Both the position numbers and the translations under genes were made by a program. Below are positions 1-7,496 of a stretch of 64,000 bases of DNA, in pieces. The notes below the pieces were generated by a model. It had not been told where the DNA came from, searched no databases, and saw nothing but the letters and a program-made list of their open reading frames with translations. The stretch comes from CALOBA01 sp942491465 (GTDB lineage Bacteria; Pseudomonadota; Gammaproteobacteria; Chromatiales; Chromatiaceae). Numbering within the stretch: position 1 is the stretch's first letter; the number at the start of each line of letters is the position of its first letter. The DNA lies in contig CALOBA010000077.1 in assembly GCA_942491465.1 (NCBI GenBank), positions 1 to 64,000 of the forward strand, written 5' to 3'.

Positions 1-2
1 CG

Positions 3-125
3 CCGAGCGATCCCGCCGCCGCCCCTGCCGCGCGCCCTAACCTGGCTGATGCGGCAGTTGTCGCGATCCGGCTGGATGCAGCGCGCTGCCCGGCGCGCGC
101 AGTCACAAGCGAGCTGGCCCGATGA
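3..125 (+). CDS. possible C-terminal end of a gene running in from the left
   Basis: An open frame without a start runs from the window edge to a TGA at 123-125. Its residues are alanine/proline-rich, then ADAAVVAIRLDAARCPARAV. Nothing in it is recognisable and high-GC DNA often gives such frames by chance, so this is only a possible gene end. Confidence 0.2.
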   Translation, partial: PSDPAAAPAARPNLADAAVVAIRLDAARCPARAVTSELAR

Positions 126-176
126 TCGGTGAGCCGGGGGTTTCTGGTGATCGCGCCGAGCGTCTCGTGATCGCGA

Positions 177-310
177 CGACGCTTCAGCGTCGTCGCGCAT
201 CCCCGGGCGCTCCAGCGCCCCGTGGACGGGCGCGGCGACGGCGCCGAGCGCTCGCGGGGCCACGCGCCGCTGGAGCGGCGACGGATGCGTCACGACGCTG
301 GAGCGTCGTG
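177..310. repeat. run of four short hairpins
   Basis: Four perfect or near-perfect palindromes follow one another: GACGACGC/GCGTCGTC near 177-196, GGGCGCT/AGCGCCC near 207-222, CGCCGCT/AGCGGCG near 266-281, and CACGACGCT/AGCGTCGTG near 292-311. All have very short loops and share a GCT-AGC centre. Between them lies GC-rich unstructured DNA. They could be REP-like units or structured intergenic DNA. No gene is associated. Confidence 0.6.
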
Positions 311-683
311 ACGATCAGGCTACGAGCAGCCGGTAGTCGGATTGAGCCTGCGAAACCCAGCGTCCACCAGCCTGCACGCGGCCATCGCTGAGTTTCGTTC
401 CTCAGCCCAGCCTGCGCGGACCTGTGGCCGATGTGGGAGCGACTTGCAGTCGCGACTTCCGCGACGCAGGGGAACGGGATGTTCAGGTCTTTCCTTTTGC
501 CTAACCCAGAACGAGGCAGATCGTTCCTTTTGCCCGTGGCCAAACGGGGTCAGCGAGTACGCGGGAACGCGGAACGGGGAACGGGGAACGGGGAAGCGAT
601 TACGCAGATTACGGTGACACGTTACCATTTACACTATTTCCTCAAGCAGGTCTGCCTGTTCGCCTAAGTTGACATATGATAGT
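311..683. other. non-coding stretch with REP-like and tandem GAACGGGGA sequence
   Basis: No convincing gene. It contains half of a REP-like unit (GTGGGAGCGACTTGCAGTCG near 435, the same family as at 16777-16844) and a short tandem of GAACGGGGA units near 568-595. Confidence 0.5.
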
Positions 684-743
684 GCCCAACGAGTCCGCCA
701 GCGCGTCGCCGCAGTTGGGCGCGGGCTGCGGTTAACGTTAAGC
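684..743 (+). repeat. integron attC site, + orientation, stem shortened
   Basis: It starts with GCCCAACGAGTCCGCCAG and ends with GCTGCGGTTAACGTTAAGC. These are the R'' and R' ends seen in the full attC at 3512-3601, but most of one stem arm is missing. It points to the right, opposite to the other attC sites of this array, which suggests that the segment left of about 1.7 kb was inverted or comes from another array. Confidence 0.6.
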
Positions 744-770
744 CCTTACAGCGCGCGCCGGAAGGTACCC

Positions 771-1092
771 ATGGGGAAGTGCTTTGATGAAGATAGTTGC
801 TCCCGAATTATCGAGGCTGCCATCCAGACTGCTCACGCGACCTTCGGTGGATATGTCCCGATAAAGCTCCTTGAAGAAGTTGTGTATGCCGACGACGATG
901 GCAAAGCGTTTGCCGAACACGCAGCCGCTAAATGCCCAATGCCCCGAAAAAGACGCTCGTGGCCATATCGGGAACATGATCGGCTGGTTCAGCCGAAGGT
1001 ACATCGAGAGTGAGAAGCACAATCCAAACAACCTTCGCGGCCAGCCTTACTTTTGCGCGTACAGGGATCAGGTTCGACAGAGTGAAGGATAG
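771..1092 (+). pseudogene. frameshifted cassette gene of unknown function
   Basis: The frame from ATG 771 reads MGKCFDEDSCSRIIEAAIQT and continues to KCPMPRK near 950. There the sensible continuation moves to another frame (DARGHIGNMIGWFSRRYIES) that ends at 1092. GHIGNMIGWFS followed by a basic stretch resembles C-terminal ends of small unknown cassette proteins. A one-base change near 950 would join the two halves. It directly follows the attC at 684-743, as expected for a cassette. Function unknown. Confidence 0.4.
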
Positions 1093-1139
1093 CCGAACGA
1101 AGACGTGGTCATACAAACCTACCGAATAGCAAGAGGCCG

Positions 1140-1343
1140 ATGATGACTACCATTGAAAGACTGGAAGAGCAAGTCAAGTCGCTTTCCGAGGACGATCTGA
1201 CCGAGTTTCGACGCTGGTTCCTCGACTGGGACCACGACGAGTGGGATCGGCAGATCGAAAGAGACGCAAGGGCCGGCAAGTTAGATGCACTCGCTTCTGC
1301 CGCCCTCGCTGAGTATAAGGCCGGACAGGCGCGAGAAATTTAA
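1140..1343 (+). CDS. small acidic antitoxin-like protein upstream of a RelE-like toxin
   Basis: A 67-residue acidic protein, starting MMTTIERLEEQVKSLSEDDL and rich in D/E/W. This N-terminal pattern is typical of antitoxins paired with RelE/ParE toxins. The stop at 1341-1343 lies directly before the remains of a RelE-family toxin (1344-1600), so the two form a former toxin-antitoxin pair. A weak GAGG-like ribosome site precedes the ATG pair. The antitoxin frame is intact while the toxin is not. Assignment rests on the neighbour and the composition. Confidence 0.6.
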   Translation: MMTTIERLEEQVKSLSEDDLTEFRRWFLDWDHDEWDRQIERDARAGKLDALASAALAEYKAGQAREI

Positions 1344-1600
1344 GGCATTACGCCTCGGCCGCGTTCTGGCAGCGCTTTAATTCCCTACCAGAGCCGGTAC
1401 AACAAGTCGCGCGGTAAAACTATCAGCTCCTTCGCGACAACCCAGCTCATCCCTCACTGCACTTCAAGAAAGTCAGGCAGGGGCAGTATCGGAGCGTCCG
1501 CGTTGGAGCACGGTATCGCGCTCTAGGCATTCCCGTTCCTGACGGTATACAGTGGTTCTGGATCGGCACTCACGCCGAATACGACAAGCTCATGGGCTAA
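1344..1600 (+). pseudogene. RelE-family toxin, inactivated
   Basis: From about 1346 the frame reads HYASAAFWQRFNSLPEPVQQ, then a TAA at 1415-1417 in place of a probable lysine codon, then NYQLLRDNPAHPSLHFKKVR and VRVGARYRALGIPV to WFWIGTHAEYDKLMG. This is the usual RelE/HigB-like layout (HPSLHFKKV, RVG-RYRA, WIGTHAEY). There is no usable start: the preceding AAATTTAAG lies in another frame, so one base was also gained near 1344. Two lesions make the toxin inactive. Confidence 0.75.
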
Positions 1601-1693
1601 GGTGCTTAGTGCTATCCCTCAGCTGGCGGGCTCACGGGCTGAGCCTGCGGCAGGCGCACACTACGCAGCGTGTTCACCAACGGAGCGCCTGCA

Positions 1694-2216
1694 ATGCCCC
1701 AAAACCCGATTCAGTTCCAACGCGGCATGTCCCTGAGTACGTTCATCGAGACCTACGGCACCGAAGAAGCGTGTGAAGCGGCCTTGCTGCGGGCGCGTTG
1801 ACCCACGGGATTCGTCTGTCCCGCATGCGCTCGACGCGAGCACTCCAGCTTTGTTGTCGACGGGCGCCGCTACTGGCAATGTGGCCACTGTCGGGAGCAG
1901 ACCACGTTGCGCTCGGGAACCCTGTTTCATGCCACGCGCCTGCCCCTGACGAAGTGGTTCCAGGCGATCTACCTGGTCACGCAGAACAAGAACAACATCT
2001 CGGCGCTCTCGTTGAAGCGCCAGATCGGCGTGTGCTACCGCGCCGCTTGGCGGGTCAAGCACAAGCTGCTCGAAGCCATGGCGCAACGCGAAGATGTGCG
2101 CCTGCTCGAAGGCGTGGTTATTGCCGATGACGCGGTGCTCGGCGGTGTGCATGCCGGCAAGCCGGGGCGCGGGTCGGAGAACAAGTCGCCGTTCGTCGCC
2201 GCCGTCGAGACCCCGT
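1694..2216 (+). pseudogene. IS1595-family transposase fragment
   Basis: Begins MPQNPIQFQRGMSLSTFIET with the N-terminal helix and zinc-ribbon pattern CPAC-HSSF-WQCGHC of IS1595/IS1016 transposases. It continues through TTLRSGTLFHATRLPLTKWF to the first catalytic region (VVIADDAVLGG) and stops matching after FVAAVETP near 2216. TGA at 1799-1801 interrupts the frame where the family has tryptophan. It is cut off before the rest of the catalytic domain by repeats of the GACCCCGTC kind. No terminal repeats were found. Confidence 0.7.
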
Positions 2217-2287
2217 CCTCTTTGAAAGGGAAGACCCCGTCCCGGACCCCATCCCGTGGGTGTTACATGTGAGACCTGCCCCCGTCT

Positions 2288-2392
2288 TAGTTGGCCCGCC
2301 GCCCGTTGGGCGATTATTGGGCCTGGCGAATTTGGTGATCTGTCCCTGAGGTATCCCCAACAACGGGCGGTCGGGCCGAGCCAATGATTAGG
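2288..2392 (-). repeat. degenerate attC interrupted by an IS10-like end
   Basis: On the - strand, GCCTAATCATTGGCTCGGCC and CCGCCCGTTG pair with CAACGGGCGGCGGGCC, as in the arms of the attC at 3866-3956. Between the arms is a foreign piece containing GGGGATACCTCAGG, the end sequence of the IS10-like element found at 34.1-35.5 kb. It follows the hicB remnant, as an attC should. Confidence 0.45.
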
Positions 2393-2627
2393 CAACGTTT
2401 TGGAGACGATTTGCCAGATCATGCCCAGCAGTGTCCGCAGGCAAGGACTTGCCGTCTAGGTGGTAAAGAGCGATGACTTCGTCTACAAGCTCTTAGAGCT
2501 TCTTGAACACCGACAGCTCATCGTCCCCATGGCAGCCTCCAAACATAAGCCCCGGACAACTGCCCACGTAGCACTGGTCTTCTTCTGACCACTCTACGAT
2601 TTTGGCGTAACGGTCACTATCTTTCAT
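2388..2627 (-). pseudogene. hicB: HicB-like antitoxin with an internal stop
   Basis: The - strand frame from ATG 2627 reads MKDSDRYAKIVEWSEEDQCY, VGSCPGLMFGGCHGDDELSV, then KKL and a TAA at 2493-2495. It then continues in frame as ELVDEVIALYHLDGKSLPAD to a stop at 2388. The first half is the short HicB fold (Y-A-V-I-E, CPGL, G-T/C-H-G). Without the internal stop the protein would have about 79 residues. Its natural stop lies in the start of the following attC. Its HicA partner immediately upstream is broken too. Confidence 0.7.
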
Positions 2628-2815
2628 TCTCAGCCTCCGCGATTGCGCGCTGTACAGCTCGAACCAGATATGTTTGGCGTCGTCGCCAGTCTTGCCTGGA
2701 ATTGTAATGGGCTTCTGCACGTTCGGGTGAACAAAACTCCGATGGCTTCCTTTTCCGCCGCGATTCTGAAATCCGGCTTGCTCAAGTCGTGCTATGAGTT
2801 CTCTTACCTTTAGGG
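2617..2815 (-). pseudogene. hicA: HicA-like toxin, frameshifted and lacking a start codon
   Basis: On the - strand, KVRELIARLEQAGFQNRGGK, GSHRSFVHPNVQKPITIPGK and TGDDAKH match the HicA double-stranded-RNA-binding fold, including the conserved GSHR histidine. After KH near 2675 one base is missing: the next frame gives LVRAVQRAIAEAENER ending at 2617-2619, the usual HicA C-terminus. No ATG/GTG/TTG begins the frame. Both partners of this pair are disrupted. Confidence 0.65.
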
Positions 2816-2845
2816 GAAACAGTAAATTCCTGATTGTCTTTGTTA

Positions 2846-3490
2846 TTACGTGAACGCAATGGTTTCCTTTCTTGATGCAACGCCATTTTTATCAAAAAAC
2901 TGAAATTTAATTTTTCTTAAAGAAAAATCGGCAAGTGAAAAACATGGGGCATGTGCCTTTATCAAGGTTCCCGCATTAATAAATAGTCGATTTTCAAGAT
3001 TTCTAACCATTATTCTATGAGTGTGACCACTTATGATAACCAAGTACCGATTTTCCGAGATCAATTTCTGTAGATCACTGTTTGCTTCAATCGCATATCC
3101 GTAGTCATCTGGAGTAAGCCTTGCCATATCGTTTTCGCCTAATCCATGGCATAACAAAGCTTCCCCTAGTGGAGTTTCGAAACTCATAGTCTTGGGTAGT
3201 TGCTTCAGGTATTCCACGGAGCTGGTTTTGACAGACTCCAATCTAGTGCTATTAGGCAGAGACCTCATCGAATTGCCTATCAACCAACTGTCGTGATTGC
3301 CTCTAATGGTTTTAATTTCATGATACTTGAGAAGACTTACACATTTATCAAAATCCCCAGTTCCATCAGCTATGTCACCAGTACAAATGATTATGTCCGG
3401 TTTTCTATCAATCAAGTGACTGATTGCTTTTTCAAGTAATTCATTTTCACAATGAACATCACCAATTATTCCGATTTTCCTGTAACTCAT
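2846..3490 (-). CDS. calcineurin-like metallophosphoesterase carried by a cassette
   Basis: A 214-residue protein with the full metallophosphoesterase motif set: GDVHCENELL (D-x-H), CTGDIADG (GD), RGNHDSW (GNHD), LLCHGLGEND and SGHTHR (GHxH). These residues bind two metal ions. Size and layout resemble YfcE/MJ0936-type phosphodiesterases. The substrate cannot be told. It directly follows the R' end of the attC at 3512-3601 with a CAGGAG ribosome site, so it is an integron cassette. It is clearly richer in A+T than the housekeeping genes, which fits foreign origin. It appears intact. Confidence 0.85.
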   Translation of the reverse strand: MSYRKIGIIGDVHCENELLEKAISHLIDRKPDIIICTGDIADGTGDFDKCVSLLKYHEIKTIRGNHDSWLIGNSMRSLPNSTRLESVKTSSVEYLKQLPKTMSFETPLGEALLCHGLGENDMARLTPDDYGYAIEANSDLQKLISENRYLVIISGHTHRIMVRNLENRLFINAGTLIKAHAPCFSLADFSLRKIKFQFFDKNGVASRKETIAFT

Positions 3491-3511
3491 TACTGACTAG
3501 GTTCTCCTGAA

Positions 3512-3601
3512 TAATAACGTTAACCGCAGCCCGACGCCAAACTGCGGCCACGCGCGAAGCGCCGGCCGCAGTTTGGCGTCGGGCTGGCGGACTTGTTGGG
3601 C
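3512..3601 (-). repeat. integron attC site (- orientation)
   Basis: On the - strand it runs from GCCCAACAAGTCCGCCAG (R'' side) through two long complementary arms built on CCGACGCCAAACTGCGG to GCTGCGGTTAACGTTAT (R' side). The arms can form a long stem. The next cassette gene starts 21 bases beyond the R' end. Confidence 0.85.
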
Positions 3602-3624
3602 ATCTTGAATCGGCTAACAGAGGC

Positions 3625-3718
3625 AAAAGTCAAGACCTGACCCCGGTCTTCCTTGACCCCGGTCTTCCTGCAAAAGTCAAGACCTGACCCCGGTCTTCCT
3701 GACCCCGGTCTTCCCCCA
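3625..3718. repeat. cluster of AAGTCAAGACCTGACCCCGGTCTTCC-like units
   Basis: Repeated, partly palindromic units built on GACCTGACCCCGGTCTTCC (AAGACCGGGGTCAG on the other strand). They are related in design to the AAAAGGGATCTGACCCC units at 7497-7815. Here they cut off the 3' end of a cassette gene (3718-3839). Confidence 0.6.
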
Positions 3719-3839
3719 TATAATTTCTCATGTTTTGTTCATTTCCAGAGATGACACAAGCATCACCTTCGCATATAACTTCGGTAGGTGAACTAAAAGC
3801 AAAATACCCAATTACTTTGCTATCGTTGTCAAGAGACAT
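3718..3839 (-). pseudogene. truncated cassette gene of unknown function
   Basis: The frame starts MSLDNDSKVIGYFAFSSPTE at ATG 3839, 27 bases inside the attC R' end at 3866, preceded by AAGGGATAGG. It makes sense to about NMRNYMG near 3718, after which it runs into the repeat cluster and loses meaning. The amino acids do not identify a family. Confidence 0.4.
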
Positions 3840-3865
3840 GCTTTTTCCTATCCCTTCTGTTTTTC

Positions 3866-3956
3866 ACATAACGTTGAGGCTGGCGCGCCGCCCGTTGCCG
3901 CGCCGGAGCGCAGCGACGGCGCGGCAACGGGCGGCGGGCCGAGGCGCATGTTGGGC
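3866..3956 (-). repeat. integron attC site (- orientation)
   Basis: On the - strand it begins GCCCAACATGCGCCTCGG, has arms GCCGCCCGTTGCCGCGCC and its complement around a GCTGCGCTCC loop, and ends CCTCAACGTTATG. Closely related to the attC sites at 4248-4335 and 35536-35627. Confidence 0.85.
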
Positions 3957-4115
3957 ATCTTCATTCGCCAAGAAAGGCAAAAGGAAAGACTTGACCCCGT
4001 TCTTCGACCCCCGTTCTTCCCTTCATGAAAATGATACCAGCCTTTCGCGTGGTTACTTGACTTCGAGAGAAACTCTCAGATGAGACCGGTATAGTTCTTG
4101 AGTTGATTTCCAGTC

Positions 4116-4205
4116 TTATTCCTCATTTTTTAGTTCTTTCGCAGCCTTTGCATGAACATGGTAGAAGTAAACCTGTAAATCTTCTTGACTCAGATACATT
4201 GCCAT
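4116..4205 (-). CDS. 29-residue cassette-encoded peptide
   Basis: ATG 4205 has a strong ribosome site (AAAGGAG, 6 bases upstream) and is the first start after the R' end of the attC at 4248-4335. It encodes MAMYLSQEDLQVYFYHVHAK plus AAKELKNEE, followed by TAA. No known family. The good ribosome site and its position in the cassette support it, but so short a frame could be a remnant of a longer gene. Confidence 0.4.
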   Translation of the reverse strand: MAMYLSQEDLQVYFYHVHAKAAKELKNEE

Positions 4206-4247
4206 GTTTTTCTCCTTTGTTTTGACTTTTCAATAGGTAGGGATTGG

Positions 4248-4335
4248 CTCTAACTCAGCGGCCCTGCCCGTTGCCGTGCCGGGAGCGCAAGCGACGGCGC
4301 GGTAAGGGGCGATCGGGCCGAGCCGCTAGTTAGGC
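4248..4335 (-). repeat. integron attC site (- orientation)
   Basis: On the - strand it begins GCCTAACTAGCGGCTCGG and ends GGGCCGCTGAGTTAGAGCC, with complementary CCCGTTGCC-type arms between. It follows the hicAB cassette. The altered hicB frame reads through it (see 4250-4543). Confidence 0.8.
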
Positions 4336-4543
4336 GGCTACCCTCAACGTACTCTACTTGACTCTGCGGGATTGGAGGGACAATACCATCCTCCCGCATG
4401 CCTTCTAGGTGGAAAGCGATAGCTTCTCGGATTTCTGATTCTGTTTCCGCGACTGTAGCGCCTGTTGCGATACATCCGGGTAGATCAGGAACGTATGCCG
4501 AGAAATTACTTTCTGTCTTTTCGATGACGACTGCGTAGCGCAT
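4250..4543 (-). CDS. hicB: HicB-type antitoxin, C-terminus shifted into attC
   Basis: Starts MRYAVVIEKTESNFSAYVPD and continues with LPGCIATGATVAETESEIRE and AIAFHLEGM, a standard HicB fold that masks the HicA ribonuclease. It begins 4 bases after hicA (4548-4733), so the pair is one operon. The family normally ends VEYVEVAA at the TAA inside the attC sequence GCCTAAC. Here one extra G (GAGGGTAGCC) shifts the frame and adds about 27 residues translated from the attC itself. The N-terminal domain is intact, so it may still neutralise HicA. Confidence 0.8.
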   Translation of the reverse strand: MRYAVVIEKTESNFSAYVPDLPGCIATGATVAETESEIREAIAFHLEGMREDGIVPPIPQSQVEYVEGSRLTSGSARSPLTAPSLALPARQRAGPLS

Positions 4544-4547
4544 GGTG

Positions 4548-4733
4548 TCATTTCCAACCGGCTTGCTTGAAGATGCTGTTCTTGGTGCCTGGAGCGATGT
4601 CATCGCTTGGTTTGCCGGGCACAGTGACTCGACCCGTTTTGCTGGGATGCTTGAATTGCCTGTGACTTCCTTTCGTGGCTACCACGTACCATCCGTCTTC
4701 TTTGAGCAGTCTTAGGATTTCAGAGATCTTCAC
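4548..4733 (-). CDS. hicA: HicA-type mRNA interferase toxin
   Basis: A 61-residue protein beginning MKISEILRLLKEDGWYVVAT. It contains KGSHRQFKHPSKTGRVTVPG with the catalytic histidine of GSHRQF, and ends KNSIFKQAGWK. This is the complete HicA double-stranded-RNA-binding-like fold that cleaves mRNA. It is first in a two-gene operon with hicB, inside one integron cassette, the common setting for HicAB. It appears intact, unlike most other toxin genes in this window. Confidence 0.9.
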   Translation of the reverse strand: MKISEILRLLKEDGWYVVATKGSHRQFKHPSKTGRVTVPGKPSDDIAPGTKNSIFKQAGWK

Positions 4734-4769
4734 AGTGCTCCAAGCTACACAGTTGGTTTGGGTTTCAGC

Positions 4770-4832
4770 GCCTAACGCCGCAAATCAGCCGCGCGCGCCT
4801 TTGGCGCGTCGGCTGGATTTGCCTTGTTAGCT
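4770..4832 (-). repeat. integron attC site, short (- orientation)
   Basis: On the - strand it runs from AGCTAACAAGGCAAATCCAG through a GCGCGCCAAAGGCGCG hairpin to CGGCGTTAGGCGC. About 63 bases. The stop codon of the preceding cassette gene lies in its first bases. Confidence 0.85.
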
Positions 4833-5172
4833 GATGATGCCAAGAGCATTACCTTCGATGAACTGTCTGTAGCACTCTGCGCACAGCCACTGATATCCGT
4901 TGGTATAACCAATGCCAATTGCTGGATCATCCGACTCACGTATTTTCCACCAACAAACGGCAGTGCTCATGCTCCCAGCCTCCTTCAATTAGTTCGCCAC
5001 CCTTCGGAACTGCTTTCCCTTGCTGATGCTCAGACCAAGAATGCTTTTGCTTTATGGCATCACGAGGTGCAAATGATTGCTTTTTCCACTTTTCCGTACG
5101 GCACCATTCAACTTCTTTTTGCAGGTCACTGACTTTCCAGTGATCACCATGTATCAAGACAGTATCTTCCAT
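4827..5172 (-). pseudogene. cassette gene for a small Trp/Cys-rich protein, frameshifted
   Basis: ATG 5172 reads MEDTVLIHGDHWKVSDLQKE and later GELIEGGWEHEHCRL. Two bases are then missing near 4945. The other frame continues WWKIRESDDPAIGIGYTNGY QWLCAECYRQFIEGNA and ends at 4827. W-EHEHC-L-C-W together with WLC-ECY is a pattern seen in small unknown proteins that probably bind zinc through cysteines. A TG deletion in a GTGTTGG stretch explains the break. Function unknown. Confidence 0.6.
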
Positions 5173-5183
5173 ATTCTTTTTGC

Positions 5184-5277
5184 AGCTAACGTTAAGCGCA
5201 GCCCGCCGCCAACTGGCCAACCGCACGCGTCAGCGGCGGCTGGCCAGTTGGCGGTCGGGCTAGCGCGCTTGTTGGGC
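5184..5277 (-). repeat. integron attC site (- orientation)
   Basis: On the - strand it begins GCCCAACAAGCGCGCTAG, has arms around CCGCCAACTGGCCA and ends GCGCTTAACGTTAGC. It is followed at once by the cassette gene starting at 5172. Confidence 0.85.
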
Positions 5278-5552
5278 AATTCATTGGTTGGGCGAAAAGA
5301 AACGTGGTCTGCCCCTATTGTTTCTTGTCCTCTGACTAAGTGCCCGCCCTAAAGCAGAGCCCGCGTCGATCTGCGGACTGAGCGAGTGCGAAGGCCGCAG
5401 GTCGGCCTCGGCACAGGTGGGTTTGTTCGGTGTATTCATTCTTGATTTAATCAGAAAGTCAAGACCTGATTTCATCTAGCCGGCCCCGCCCCGGAGGCTA
5501 CAGTTGGGTTGAACGATCCAACAACCGCAGCCCCGAAGGGGAGGAGTCGACC

Positions 5553-6569
5553 ATGACACTTTACGGCGGAATCGACCTACATTCAAACAACAGCGTCGTG
5601 GCCTTGTCGGACGAGACCGACCGCCTCGTCTACCGCAAGCGCTTGCCCAACGACGTGCAGACGATCGTCGATGCGCTGGCACCGTATCGCGACGGGATCA
5701 GCGGCTTGGTGGTGGAATCGACCTACAACTGGTACTGGCTGGTCGATGCCTTGATGGAGTCCGGCTACCGGGTGCACCTGGCGAACACGGCGGCCATCGT
5801 GCAGTACAGCGGCCTGAAGTATGCCGACGACGACACCGACGCGGCCTGGCTGGCGAAGCTGCTGCGCCTGGGGGTGCTGCCCGAGGGGTACATCTACCCC
5901 AAGGCCGAGCGGGCGGTACGCGACCTGCTGCGGCGGCGCCAGCGCCTGGTCCAGCAGCACACGGCCAACATCCTGGCGGTGCAGAACCTGTTCTCGCGCA
6001 ACCGCGGGCGCTCGATCAGCGCCAACGCGGCACGGCGCCTGACCCCGGAGTCGGTCGCCGAGCTGGTCACCGACGCCAACTTGGCGCTGGCGATCCAGAG
6101 CACGGTCCTGGCCATGCAAGGCCAACAGGCGGCCGTCGACCTGCTCGAGCGCGAAGCCTGGCGCCAGAGCAAGGAGACGCAGCGCTTGCGGGCACTGCTC
6201 AGCGTCAGCGGCATCGGGCGCATTCTCGGGTTGACCATCGTACTGGAGACCGGCCCCATCGAGCGCTTCGCGGGGGTCGGAAACTACGCCTCCTACTGCC
6301 GCTGCGTCGGCAGCACGCATGTCTCCAACGGCAAGCAGAAGGGCAAGGGCAACACCAAGAACGGCAACAAGTATCTGGCTTGGGCCTACGTCGAGGCGGC
6401 CAACTTCGCCGTGCGCTACAACCCGCAGATCAAGCGCTACTATCAACGCAAGCGCGCCAAGACCAAGAACGTCATCGCCACCAAGGCGGTGGCGCACAAA
6501 CTGGCTCGTGCCTGCTACTACATTCTTCGCGACGGCAGCGAATTCGACGTGAACCGCGCCTTCGCGTGA
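5553..6569 (+). CDS. IS110-family (IS1111 group) transposase
   Basis: A 338-residue RuvC-like DEDD recombinase. The N-terminal domain has GGIDLHSNNSVVALSDETDR with the first catalytic Asp, then VVESTYNWYWLVDAL and the DDTDAAWLAKLLR block with the last acidic residues. A coiled middle follows. The C-terminal Transposase_20 region has LLSVSGIGRILGLTIVLETG, FAGVGNYASYCRCVGS and the serine-containing end KLARACYYILRDGSEF. GGGGAGGAG precedes the ATG. The full length and intact frame suggest an active or recently active element. Family members are guided by an RNA encoded in the non-coding end. Confidence 0.92.
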   Translation: MTLYGGIDLHSNNSVVALSDETDRLVYRKRLPNDVQTIVDALAPYRDGISGLVVESTYNWYWLVDALMESGYRVHLANTAAIVQYSGLKYADDDTDAAWLAKLLRLGVLPEGYIYPKAERAVRDLLRRRQRLVQQHTANILAVQNLFSRNRGRSISANAARRLTPESVAELVTDANLALAIQSTVLAMQGQQAAVDLLEREAWRQSKETQRLRALLSVSGIGRILGLTIVLETGPIERFAGVGNYASYCRCVGSTHVSNGKQKGKGNTKNGNKYLAWAYVEAANFAVRYNPQIKRYYQRKRAKTKNVIATKAVAHKLARACYYILRDGSEFDVNRAFA

Positions 6570-6574
6570 ACCGA

Positions 6575-6990
6575 ATCGGGCATGCCTCGGTGAGCTTCGA
6601 CATGGGGTTGGCGACCAGCCACCAGATCTGATTGAGCCCCGAGGCATTCCCGCCCAAGATTGCAACCACCACGGAGCGACAGCGTATGTGACCGAGACGC
6701 CCCCGCCATCGAGCCATATCGGGTTGGCTGCGCCCTACCGGGGTGCAAGCCACAGTATCTGTGAACGCACGGCCCGCCCTCCGGGCACTGCCGTGCACCA
6801 CTTGGACCTTGGCGGGGCACCGATGATTTTCTGGGGCTCGAATGAGCAACGGGCCGGGTGTCTTCTCCCCACTGGGAGCAGCCCCATGCCTAGAACCTGA
6901 AGGGTGACTGGTGCGGATCGGCTCCGCAACCAACACATAGAGAACTGACGGCGCGTCACAGGCTCAACGCAACGCTTCGCGGAAAATTGA
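6575..6990. ncRNA. candidate bridge/seek RNA region of the IS1111-type element
   Basis: About 415 bases behind the transposase gene without a convincing protein gene. In the IS1111 group the guide (bridge or seek) RNA is encoded downstream of the transposase. The stretch has several short inverted repeats, for example CCCACTGGGAGCAG near 6866 and GCGGATCGGCTCCGC near 6913-6927. Placement is by family knowledge; the RNA ends and guide loops were not determined. Confidence 0.35.
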
Positions 6991-7160
6991 TCCAGATCAT
7001 CGTGCTCAGCCGCGAGAGTTTTTTGCCGCCTCTTGATCGGGGTCAGCTAAATGGTGACCCCCTTCCTCCTAAATCTTTCCGGTCTCCAACGCCGCTGCAT
7101 ACCCGTCGTTGTTGACGCAGACCGCAAATTTTGAAGCTGCCGCACGTGGAAGTGTTCATA

Positions 7161-7397
7161 TTAGTCGAGGAGTGGTAGCTTGAGCTTGAATTCTCTCTTG
7201 CCGATACCGTGGGCTTCATACCAGTGAAGCTCTGCCATGTGCGTTGTTCCGTCCAGCAAGAGAACCGAGGCAAATCCTTTCAGTTTTCGCCACTTGCCGC
7301 GCCCGTATTGCTTGTTCAGTCTTGCCAACTCTCGGATCCCCGTTCCGGTAGCTATTGGCTGAATGCCGGATATTTTTCCGACGATCTCGAAATCCAT
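7161..7397 (-). CDS. 78-residue cassette protein of unknown function
   Basis: Reads MDFEIVGKISGIQPIATGTG, then IRELARLNKQYGRGKWRKLK and ELHWYEAHGIGKREFKLK. The blocks GRGKWRKLKGFA and AELHWYEAHGIGKREFK look like a conserved small basic protein found in cassettes and near toxin-antitoxin genes. I do not know its role. It starts 27 bases after the attC relic at 7425-7444. The frame is complete. It could be a component of a two-gene module whose partner was lost. Confidence 0.6.
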   Translation of the reverse strand: MDFEIVGKISGIQPIATGTGIRELARLNKQYGRGKWRKLKGFASVLLLDGTTHMAELHWYEAHGIGKREFKLKLPLLD

Positions 7398-7424
7398 CGT
7401 GAGTTACGGGTGTGGGTTGTTATG

Positions 7425-7444
7425 GCCCAACGTCAAGGTTGGGC
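7425..7444 (-). repeat. attC relic with the whole stem deleted
   Basis: GCCCAACGTCAAGGTTGGGC keeps only the two outer core sites of an attC, facing each other across 6 bases. The cassette gene 7161-7397 starts just behind it. It looks like a full site that lost its internal arms. Confidence 0.55.
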
Positions 7445-7496
7445 ATCTTCATGCATGGCCAGCTATTGACCGTGTGATTTGAGTTTCTCTGTTTCA

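Larger units (their letters stand above)
5480..7000 (+). mobile_element. IS110-family (IS1111 group) insertion sequence in the cassette array
   Basis: A complete transposase gene (5553-6569) with about 430 non-coding bases behind it. IS1111-group elements have short, sub-terminal inverted repeats and make no clear target duplication, so I cannot fix the exact ends. It lies between a cassette gene (7161-7397) and that cassette's attC (5184-5277). Some IS1111 members are known to target attC sites; I cannot show that this one did. Confidence 0.6.
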
